Assembly (NCBI GenBank): GCA_030248135.1
Contig: JASANC010001009.1
Coordinates: 62,001-126,000 of the forward strand
Source: Theristus sp. LFF4_11
Lineage: Eukaryota; Nematoda; Chromadorea; Monhysterida; Xyalidae
Direction of reading: 5' to 3'
Length of the DNA: 64,000 bases
The notes below the pieces were generated by a model. The model did no database searches. It worked only from the letters and a program-made list of their open reading frames with translations, and was not told where the DNA came from. Shown here one piece after another: positions 54,346-64,000 of the stretch (positions are counted from its first letter, which is position 1; each line of letters opens with the position of its first letter). The translations under genes were made by a program, and so were the position numbers.

Positions 54346-54672
54346 GTTGACAGTTTCGTATGGTCGTTCAAAAATCAGTTGAAAAGCAAAATTAAAAGTT
54401 TTTCGTCATTGGAATTCAACAGTCTCAATGGTTATGTATTCAGTTTGCTGGAACGTTGTTTCGCTAAGAACGAACCGACGACATCAAAAAAACAACAACA
54501 ACACAGGAATGGAATCGAGTGAATGGTGAATGATCGGAGTTTCGTGTGGTGAAATTGGTTTCGTTTCGAGAAATGTGAAGAATATTCTGCCAATAATCGA
54601 ATAATAGAAGAAAAGGTCCCGTCGATTATCTAGATATTTCTCGTGGAGGACACAGACGTAGTCAGATCACAG
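54346..54672. promoter_or_regulatory. Putative divergent promoter between LARP4 and a small plus-strand gene
   Basis: 327 bp between the tentative LARP4 start (54345, minus) and the ATG at 54673 (plus). It is AT-rich. No TATA box or other named element was identified. Confidence 0.35.
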
Positions 54673-55195
54673 ATGCCAGTCAATGTGAGTAAAACAAGCG
54701 GTTTAGAACTATTGAAAATAGAAATAAATATGTAGTGTCTTCGGTTGAAACGGACACAAAAGTAGCAGCAGCTCGTGTTTCGTTGCACGGAAATCACAAC
54801 AGCAGAGTTGGTTCACAACACGAATTGGATCGAACCGTTCAGTGGTGCGTGTCGTGTACACGTAGAAGGAATAATGGTCAATATGATATACAGTTAAAAT
54901 TTTCGAATGTACACGACGAAATGAAACTGGACAACACACAGCTCACGCAATGGCGATATTGGGAGATTGACGGAAAACGGATGCGCTCTTTTTAATTAGT
55001 CCACGTTTTCAGTTATGTACAACTCTCAGCGAAGTAGCTGAACAGCACAATCTACTGAACAAACAAAAAAAACAGTTGCCGCGATTTCTCGAAAAGACCA
55101 CGCATCGGTGGGAAATTGATTTCAAGCAGGTGAATTCAGTCGATTTAGTAATGAATTTTATATGTACAATTATTTCAACGAGCGTATTTATATAA
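54673..55195 (+). CDS. Possible small gene, unclassified (3 exons)
   Basis: I do not recognise it. Proposed exons: 54673-54684 (MPVN), 54766-54876, 55013 to the stop at 55193-55195 (or a donor at 55130). All junctions are phase 0, with donors GTGAGT and GTCAAT and a TTTTCAG acceptor. Exon 2 reads like protein (LVFRCTEITTAELVHNTNWI, GACRVHVEGIM). Exon 3 is helical and charged (LCTTLSEVAEQHNLLNKQKK, LPRFLEKTTHRWEIDFKQ), so the product would be a coiled-coil protein of about 102 residues. An overlapping open frame at 54735-54995 competes with this model. The divergent arrangement with LARP4 gives some support. Confidence 0.4.
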
Positions 55196-58193
55196 CGCGC
55201 CTGTTTTGACGCAACCGGGAACCTGTAGAGTGAAACGGGAATAATAAGGAATGGGCAAGGATCGGCGCATTAGTGACAGACAGCGACAGCAACGACAGGT
55301 CACACGACATTATTATTATCAGTAGAGTATTTATTTGGTTTGAAATAAATTCGTGTGTTTGTGCAGGCCGAATCGATTTCGACTGTATTTTCTGTTCTGT
55401 GTGCTACATTGGCAATACAGTCGTCGTCGTTGGTTGTAATCAGCTAATAATGTACATATCTGTGTGGCTGTGTCAAGTCCGGTGTGTGTGCTGTGCTGGT
55501 GTGCGACAAAAATCTGCAATTTGTCTGTTTATTTTTATTTGCTAACAGAAAACGGTCATCTTTGTTTGCTGAAAAAAACTGAATTATACAGTGGCGGCCA
55601 ACAATGTGGGAATGCCTGGGTTTATTTCTTCTAAAAATTTCAAACTCTCACAAGAATTTGAATTGTGGATTGAAAAAGTTCTTTCGCACGTGTAAATCAC
55701 TTTGCTGTTCCAAAACCCGCTGTTTTTCTGAGGCATCAGCAAAAACATGCGTGCTTCCCTGTGTTCCATTTTTTGGCAGCCATTGTTATTTTTAACAGTG
55801 TTTCAAAATCGCTTATTTTGGCGCACTATCAAAACTTGAACTCTGAATCAAAACCGCTGGCCTTGCTAAACAGAACAACAACGAAAACAATAAGAAACGT
55901 GAATGATAAACAGATTATGAATGAATGAACACAGAACACGCAATGCCAAAGAACGTCTTTTCGACGAACGTGTTTTTTTCAAACAATTTCAAGCAAAAAA
56001 ACACCATAATAGCAACAACACACAAGCAAAGCAACCTAAAACAACATTATTCAAGAACGGATGTTTTTAACGGTTGGAGAAAAAAACTGATTGCAACACA
56101 AACGAATAGCAACGAACGAGTTTAGAAACACAAAGTGCCACACGGACCGGAACAAGGAAAGACAAAACAACAAGAACAACAATATATCAGGAACAACGAA
56201 ATATCAGTGGTGCGTTGGCGTGTTTGTGCGCTTACGAAATGCGAGGCGCGATCAGTTTTTAATGAAAAATAAGTGAAAGTAAACAAAAACACAGAAAACG
56301 CGCGGCGAAGGTGCGGTAAATTTCAACACGCACACGACGACGCCCACCGGCTTAAATGATTCTCTCGTTAATGAAAAAGATCACATCAGAAAAAAATCGC
56401 CTCGTTTATTGTAAACTGTTCATTTTTTCCGAGAGCTGCATCGAACCTGGAAGAGGTCAACCGGTGGTATTCTCAAAATCATGAAACGAGAACTAAGGCT
56501 GGGAATAGGAGGAATTCATTAAGTCACACACGCTATTTTAATGGGCATGCAGAGAGCTATGAAACCCAAGAGTATTACGGCCCATAAAATTTGAAAACTG
56601 CAGGTATAGTTTTCAGACTTAAAAATGATGCTCATCATACAGAAACACTGCGGCGACGCGCAGTCCGCCACCATGAAGCTAAAAAACCAAGTCAATGAAA
56701 TTCAAACGCTTTTTCCAACCGTCAGCAGCTGCGGCACAGAAGTGGGTAAATGGCCTGCAACGACACACACAGAGACACACACACACACACACGGGCAATT
56801 GAATGGAAAACACGAAACAATAAGGAAACAACGAATGAAAAAAAACAAGGCGAACACAGAACATGTAGCGTTGAAACAGAAGAAAGACGGAGCAAACAAG
56901 AACGTTAAGCGGTAAAACAAAATGAGGCAAGCAACGACCGAAACATCGACCGCATGCGCACGTGCATAAAGGAGAGAAAAAATGTATGAATGAATGACAG
57001 AGAGCGCAGCATAGAGCGCAATATGCGGCATGGGCGAGCGGCAACAACAACAAGACATCCCAGGCATCCTAGCCGGCCATCCGGTGGCATGGTACCCCGC
57101 GCACATGAATGTGCAGTGTGTCGCTCTGTAAGCTCGACGGTCCACACACTCAAATTTGTGCATACGCCGCAATATCCACGTCGTATCGTCAAAGAAAAAA
57201 AAACAATTCCCATTTTCAACGGCACCGCACGCCACACCGTTCACACCACCAAGAGAGAGAGAGAGCACTTGAAAATGAAAGACGCGCGCGCTCATATGGC
57301 ATGGAGAAGGCGACACACGAAGCGGCGAGCGTTGGATGGAATGCATGCGTGCTGCCGTAGTGGCATTTACGTCGTGGCCACCACGCGTCCTTGGATACAT
57401 CGGACGCTCGGCGAAAAACACGCGATGCAGCTGAATGCCACCATTCGCGCTCATTCGTGTGTGCGCCAGCATACAGAGGGAGCACACGCACACACACAAA
57501 AAAAAACGGACCACCAGCATGCGTGGATGTGGCGGCACATACGGGTGCAACGCTACGGCAGGCTTGCCGCTAAGCGTCGCTGGACACACGCGCACACACA
57601 GTATATACCATCAGAGATGTCACATCACATCACATCACACACACAACAGAGTGCGTACAGTAGGCGACACACTGACACAGTGGCACGGCCCCGCCAGCAC
57701 TGCGGCGGCTAGAGAAAGAAAGACGCAAGCACGCGCGCTCAGGCACGCACGAGATCGTCATAAGCGTGGGCGAGGTGAAAGCAGTGTTATAGAGCAGAGA
57801 GCGCCAACAAAACGGTATGCAAGAGCGAGCGCCGGCCACATGTCGAGCGCACATACATGTACCACAACGCACATGTACGCAGGCGTCAAAGGCGTCTTGG
57901 CGGTGTGGCGCTGTGTGCGTGTGTTCATGAGAGAGAGGCTATACACGCGTTGTGTTGTAGCCGTATGTGTGTGTGTGTGCTTGTTGTGGCGACAGTAGCA
58001 GTGGCAGCAGCACAGCATGATCATGTTATGCGCCGTAAGCTCCTATATATCGCTTTTCGTCTCTCTCATTCATGTATTGCCATTCAGGCGGAGACTGCAC
58101 GGAGCGAGCGAGCGTACACGAGCGGGACAAGCGGCACACACCCCCTCCCCTTGCTCGCCGTCGCTGCGGCAAAGAAGAACTGGGTGTCTCGTC
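55196..58193. other. Non-coding region, no gene recognised
   Basis: Contains a Tc1/mariner-like terminus (TACAGTGGCGGCCAACAATG at 55589) without a partner. The stretch from about 56700 to 58150 is CA/TG-rich with few stop codons on either strand, giving long overlapping frames that look like composition artefacts. CA runs lie at 56764-56793. Confidence 0.4.
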
Positions 58194-58355
58194 TACAGTA
58201 GAACTCTAAATTATAGGCAGTCGGCTGATTGGCTGGTGATCACACGTGATGCGTGCTTTTTGCTGTGGAGTTGGAGTCTGTCCGACACAGAAAGCATGCA
58301 GCACGTGACCACCAACCAATCAGCTGATTGTCTATAATTCAGAGGTCGACTGTAG
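58194..58355. mobile_element. MITE family A, most complete copy
   Basis: TACAGTAGAACTCTAAATTA on the left and AATTCAGAGGTCGACTGTA on the right, flanked by TA. Inner arms are GGCTGATTGGCTGGTGATCA and ACCACCAACCAATCAGCTGA. Confidence 0.75.
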
Positions 58356-58874
58356 TTAGTGCATGAGTGTCCACAGCAGTTGTTGTACACCGCTCAATGT
58401 TCACATGCCAGCAACCCCATTTCTTTCCGGCGGCATAACCACAAAACAACGACGCTTGGCTTGGTCTTGAATCTTTAATCAAGCTCTCGATGAAAGCGAG
58501 TTTTCATTCATCACAAACTAGCGGTGCAGCTGGATCGACAGCAGCACGCAAACGCGCGCACACCGCTAATGGCGGTTTCGTTTTTTTCTCTCTCGTTCCG
58601 ACAACATTTACGATCGAGAAAATGAGATCATTAACGGTGTATAGATTGCTGGGTGTTTTTCCTGGTTTCCCGGGAAAAAATCATTTCAACAGGAGCAGCT
58701 TCCGAAGCGGGGCTCGGAATAAATATGCATGCTTGCTTGTGCTACCTAGCTCTAGCGCGCGTTTGGATTCGTCTGTCTGTGATGATAGTCGGTGCCGAGT
58801 ACCGGTTTGAAATACGCAAATGTCAGGATACACAAGCATGCAATTACAGAGCGTCGATATTATAACATGCATAA

Positions 58875-60135
58875 GAGGCCTTCCGCCGAAAAATCGCCTG
58901 AGGGTGGACAGTCTAGAATTGGACTTGGTCTCCGATTGGGCTCAAATTTTAACACAGTCAACTAGGTCCAAAAACTCGGCCAAAAATCAATTTTCAGCCC
59001 AATCGGCCAAACCACGCGCGAATGGCAGCCATTTTAAAAAGGTACACTTTTTTTGGAGAGGTCATTTTGTGGACCTCCTTTTTGGGCATGTTACGAAAAA
59101 CGCTGCCATCAACACGTGCTTTCACCATTTGAGCTGAAATTTGTACTGTCGTTAGGAAGCACTTTGGGCTATGATACTGATATTATGATACTGGCGTATT
59201 TGTTGCAGAAACTGATCGATGTGTTCAAAAACACAAAGTCTGTGTGGTAAAGACCTTGTAACTTAGCCAACGAACATGGGAGAGCGTTGAAATTTGGTAC
59301 ACACGTAGCGCACATCTACTGCCAGTTGCACACCAATTTTCAGTTAAATCGCAGTTGTCGGCGCATTTTTAGACCCTCATGACTTTAAAGGAGACGTCAA
59401 AAGTGGGAAAAAAAGGCGGGTTTTTCTGAAATATTTCTCGTTTATTTTTGTTCAATGTGGTCAAATCAAAAAAATAATGCCTGAACCGTCTTTAGCAAAT
59501 CTGAAAACCCCTGTTTACAACTATTTTGAGATTAACAGCTGCAGAAGGCGCTAGTTTTTTGGTAAAGTTTACAAAATTTCATAAAAATGGGGCATTTTAC
59601 TAGGGAAATTCAAGTTCTTCGCCCCGTAACTCGTAACAGAAGTACGGGCCAAGCTGGATTTTTGGTGTGCAGTTAGCCCAGGTAAACTGCTACTCACATA
59701 CCAAATTTGAGCGCAATCTGTTCTGTCGGCACACGTGCAGGAGCATTTGAATTTTCACATTTTATCAAAAAAGGTTGCACTTAGGCTACTGTACCGCGCG
59801 CATACAGTTAGCAATAAAACCAAAAATTGGTCCAAAGATAGCCCAAAGTGTTTCCTAACTACAGTACAAATTTCAGCTCAAATGGTAAACGCACGTGTTG
59901 ATGGCAGCGTTTTTCGGAACATGCCCAAAAATGAGGTCCACAACATGACCTCTCCAAAAAAAGTGTACCTTTTTAAAATGGCTGCCATTCGCGCGTGGTT
60001 TGGCCGATTGGGCTAAAAATTGATTTTTGGCCGAGTTTTTGGACCTAGTTGACTGTGTTAAAATTTGAGCCCAATCGGAGACCAAGTCCAATTCTAGACT
60101 GTCCACCCTCAGGCGATTTTTCGGCGGAAGGCCTC
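58875..60135. mobile_element. 1,261-bp TIR element with about 280-bp arms
   Basis: Starts GAGGCCTTCCGCCGAAAAAT and ends with its complement. Arms 58875-59157 and 59855-60135 are closely matched. ATAA lies on both flanks (58871-58874, 60136-60139), a possible 4-bp duplication. No transposase frame is seen in the centre. Confidence 0.8.
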
Positions 60136-60139
60136 ATAA

Positions 60140-63100
60140 ACATGGATCATGAAAGCAACATAAACAAACGACTGTAACAGGCACTGCAACAGGAAGCAAC
60201 CGAATGATATGGCATTCGCGCTAACGAAAGGTCCCATTCACAAGTTCAGCGCGATTTGTCGTCCCCGCGACAAACGGGGCCAATTTGAATCGCCGAGTCA
60301 GGCATGAAACTGCTTCTCTTTCAAGGCCTGCAAACGCAGAACCAAACGAAGAGATAATACAAATTTCACACGCTTTTTCAGTGAAACGTTTGTTGCTGAA
60401 GTCGCTGTAATTTTGCCGCCAGTGTTAACGGTTAACGCATTCCGTTTTCAGGCCTCCGCGATTCCATCGCGGCGACAAATCACACACATGTAAATGGACG
60501 GGCCTACAGCTGACAATTAAAGGCCGAATGCCCACGTGGTTCTATTACTTTTATTCTCGTTTCGAACAAACAAGAAAGGCTAATAAGTGCGAAAGACAAA
60601 AGAAAGCGGTTTCTGGTGACGTCAACTGCAGGTTGTCCTTTCAGTGGATCATCAAAAACACGCCTCCTAAATGCGCAATCAAATGAGCCGCTATAAATAA
60701 TTACCAACACGTACAGTAACTCCCTCCGACAGTAACTCGGCCGCTGAGCGAGTCCGGCTTCTTTCGCCTACGCATGTTATGTTTTTCAATTCCACACTGT
60801 CAAGGTTTACGCAAATGTAAGGTGTCCGAAGAATGATAATGAGTGGAGTAAGAATAATAATGAACGAACATGGAACGTTCATTATCAACGCGACACGCGA
60901 TATCAAGAATGCTGCTATGTCGCTGACGAACATTGCCAATCAATGCAATTTGCACCGCGGCACAGATACATGATATGGTCACAACAATAACAGCGGAAAC
61001 ATATTATTCATGGAATGGTTTGACGTCAGCGAAACACACGCACACACACACACATACGTTAAGCCCGGTGTGGCTCGCTCACTTCCTCCGCTTTTCAATC
61101 GAAAACTCCGACACCCGCTGAGCACGGTTACTCGGATTTCCGATTACAACAACAGTCAGTTCTGCAAACAGTCGCATTGATTGGGGGAGGGACTTAAAGT
61201 AGTGGTCAAGGGCCGCCAAAACCTAAACGCGCATTCATGGAGTGGTATTTAGTGACGCGTAGCTGTTTTAATCCATACCTACGCGGTCATTAAATAGTGC
61301 TTCATGAACGCTCCTTATACAAGCAGCTCTAAAAGAGGACTATCAAAAAAGCAACCCGCAATTTTCCGTTGGTTTTTCTGCACTTGTAAACCATCCCAAT
61401 TTAAAAATTTTAAAATCGCGTCGAGACCATATAAACACCTTGTGCCCTTGTGTTTGCGTAGAGTTCTCCCGGCCTGACACTTGATCGTTAGGCACTCTAC
61501 ACCTCGCAGCTGCTAATATCAACAGTTCGCTTCTCAATTCGAGTCACGTTCGCAACGCGTATTTATAAACGCCAACGCATAATTTAAGAATTTGAGAGTA
61601 AGGAGGGAAACGGCGTGCGCACTGCGAATCAGAAAGTAATACTTCAATAGAGTTTCATGAATGAATGCAAAATAAGAATGTCGACCATCGGGAGCACCGG
61701 CATGATACTGATTATATAACGCGTGAGCGAATCTTTCGAGAAAACGCGAATATGTGTCACAAGCAAAGGACGACTTGACACGCGTGGGCAAAGCTAAAAA
61801 TAGCGATATAACGCTTCTCAAGGTGAAGGTGAGGCAATGAGAATCATGCACCACTGAATCCAGTGCTGCGTGGGCAATATGACTGCAACGGTTTATCAAT
61901 GAAAACGGCCGCGCGTTTTCGCAATATTCAGGAGAACACCGTAAACGAGGTGAATATCCGGAGCAGCTAGTCTAGCGGGGATTTGAATGCCGTTTTTGCG
62001 CGTGACGGTACAGGCGTGTATGACAAATAAAAATGCGAAATCAATTTGGGCACGGCCCGGGCCGGGCCGAACTGGACGGCCGCAGCTTAGCAGGACCGAA
62101 CTTTTTTACGACCGTATAAGCGCATCGTGTTTTTTTTTTAAATGTGTTTTCTCAAGCGAACTAAGCCACACCGTGAACGGAATGATGAAGCTGCGCTCCC
62201 AACCAACCAGTAGTTATAGCTCACATAGCTCGACAAAATAGAAAACCGCCCACACACACACACGCACATGAAACTGCGCACGTGACAGAAACGATATACG
62301 AGAAATGTGTTTTGTGTGCGTTCCATGAATGGGAAAACACGCGGCGCCGTGCGTTCTTTTCGTGTACATACTGTAATTTTGCGCAAACGGAAAAGAAAAC
62401 TTTCAGCCAAAAAAACCAGAACGTGCCAACACGCAACCGCAACACTGCTAAGATCCGATACAGTTGTTAGCAAAGCAGCGTTCAGTTCGTTGTGTTGTAC
62501 TGCTCTGTTTTTTTTCACTGCACAGATAGATACATGTACAAGCAAAACAATTGTCCGGACGTCTCGATGCTGATATCTGATCATCTGCAAAGCGAAGCGC
62601 GCTGATTGCCGTGTGCTAGCGCTAGGTGCGTCTTTTCCGCCGGAATGCAATATCACGCACACACGCCGAAACGTTATTGAATTTAGCGGATAATATCAGA
62701 AACTGATAGGCAATATAGGTAGCGGTGGGGTGGCATCGGGGAGAAGTCGACGAACACGGACCGGGCGCAATATATATGCAATAACGCAAATATAATAATC
62801 ATAATACACGTTTGGCTTGCGCATTACACGTATGCAAATGTGCCTCATGCACAGCGGACCATCGTAGCGGCCTTGGTGGGCAGATACAGCTGGATGTGTA
62901 TGTCAGCGTCACATATGTGCTGCCTGTGGCCAGCGCTACCGCGCATCGAATGGCGCTAGCCTGGTTGGATTGTGTGCGCGAAAGCTGAGCGCATAAAGCG
63001 CACACGCGCACAGTGTGTTTTTGCTTGGTCGGTTTGCTTATGCTATATTACGCATATTGCGGTTGCGGTGGCGGGGCTAAAACGCACAGCACACCGTTTC

Positions 63101-63822
63101 TGCTCCCGAAATCATCACATGCATATGCACACACTGAAAAACGATTATCATCGAACTGCTACCATCCATAGTTGCCTCGACAAACGATTGCAATGTGCAA
63201 GCTTTTACGGCAGAGGAGAGAGAAACAGGGAAATGATTACGCTAGCGCACGCCATATAGTGATTATGACGCTGTGTGTTGTACCCAGTTTCACTGATTAT
63301 GAATGGAATGAGCGAATGCATCAATATCATAAATAATGATGAGGAAGACAAAAACATGGAGGCTTGCAAAGTACGGTTGCAACGGAAACATGATTGCAAT
63401 GGGGTGTCTTCCGTGGAAGCAAGAATGCAATTGACTGCAATATGGCGGAGATACCAAGAAGACCAGATTGAAAATAGACACCAGAAATTGTGCCATCGAA
63501 CAACCGGGCACTTTTCAAACTTGGCGAAGTTACGACAACAGAAGAATTACAGAAAAAAGGTTTTGTGGAATTGTGAAGAATTCAGCAGACAGGCTGTATG
63601 CTGTTCAACATTTCTACGACAAGCAATTTGCAAGACACACAGGCATAATGTGTATGTAGAATACTGAACAAAAAACAACAACTCATGTCCATGTGTTTAT
63701 TCAGGCTGTCAGCAACAAACACACATGCACACACACACACGAATTGAGCATGCGAATAGGCCAGACTGACAAATCAAAATTTGATGGGTAAACTGCTGTT
63801 TTGTACGATGTGTATTATGGAT
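60140..63822. other. Non-coding region, no gene recognised
   Basis: No exon chain could be built. Contains short CA runs near 61030-61054, 62250 and 63717-63741, and one MITE B copy (61222-61318). Confidence 0.4.
61222..61318. mobile_element. MITE family B, copy 5
   Basis: GCGCATTCATGGAGTGGTAT then TTAGTGACGCGTAGCTG, and the complementary CTACGCGGTCATTAAATAGT with GCTTCATGAACGCTCCTTA. Confidence 0.6.
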
Positions 63823-64000
63823 TTATTCAAACGTGTCCGGGCTAAAATGACGTCATTTGCTTTAAAAGCGCCCGTTTGTAAAGAAGGAAAAATATAGTTG
63901 GGGGGGGTGTGTTGGGGGAAGGGAAAAGGAAAATTGGTGGGGGGGGGGGGGGGGGTGTGGGGGGGGGGGGGGGGAAAAAAAATACTTCAATAAACCATAT
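63823..64000. repeat. CRE-bearing repeat, copy 2, followed by poly-G tract
   Basis: ATTTATTCAAACGTGTCCGG, ATGACGTCATTTGCTTTAAA and GCGCCCGTTTGTAAAG match the left arm at 1928-1990. From 63899 a run of almost pure G extends to about 63975, and the window ends shortly after. Confidence 0.55.

Noticed and set aside
56702..57712. Overlapping 297-aa (minus) and 240-aa (plus) open frames
   Set aside because: Both strands are open at once in CA/TG-rich sequence. There are no domains, no splice logic and no start context, so this is a composition artefact.
61534..61899. 121-aa minus-strand open frame
   Set aside because: No domain, no neighbouring exons in phase, and codon use unlike the confirmed genes.
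63275..63667. 130-aa plus-strand open frame
   Set aside because: AT-rich, with several overlapping minus-strand frames and no recognisable motif.

Overview
This is animal (metazoan) nuclear DNA. Every confident gene is split by GT-AG introns. The recognisable proteins are animal families: a CUB-domain protein, a Cys-loop acetylcholine receptor, a Golgi BPNT2-type phosphatase, a CCDC115/Vma22 V-ATPase assembly factor and a LARP4-type RNA-binding protein. Non-LTR retrotransposons and short inverted-repeat DNA transposons fill much of the rest. An invertebrate, perhaps an ecdysozoan, is my guess; the sequence alone does not fix the phylum. Gene models were built by eye from reading frame, splice-site phase and protein resemblance.

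Layout. 2-4522 (+): seven-exon secreted or membrane protein with two CUB domains, probably cut at its 5' end by the window edge. 6682-9631 (+): six-exon, 302-residue secreted cysteine-rich protein that I do not recognise. 10493-18657 (-): eleven-exon alpha-type nicotinic acetylcholine receptor subunit; its introns hold a 149-bp satellite array, a 536-bp inverted-repeat element and an uninterrupted 499-bp AAC microsatellite. 18658-28467: transposon-rich. Its core is a nested block (21350-28253) bounded by an 8-bp target-site duplication; it contains a hAT-like element, a frameshifted CR1/L2-like LINE, and a further 743-bp element inside the LINE ORF1. 28468-31607 (+): BPNT2, five exons, 359 residues. 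32721-33901 (+): CCDC115, three exons, 170 residues; the frame stays open past its stop until a hAT MITE. 38270-54345 (-): LARP4-like gene, about 18 exons and about 1,360 residues, with La motif, RRM-like domain, RGG and poly-Asn tracts. 54673-55195 (+): a possible small divergent gene sharing the LARP4 promoter region. 55196-64000: no supported gene; repeats only.

The genes are not an operon and show no shared pathway; they are ordinary eukaryotic neighbours, partly convergent and partly divergent. The distinctive content is the mobile DNA. At least ten dispersed inverted-repeat families occur, several in multiple copies. One TA-flanked family has eleven copies in 64 kb. Clean target-site duplications let the order of insertion be read directly. 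I found no CRISPR array, no rRNA and no convincing functional tRNA gene.
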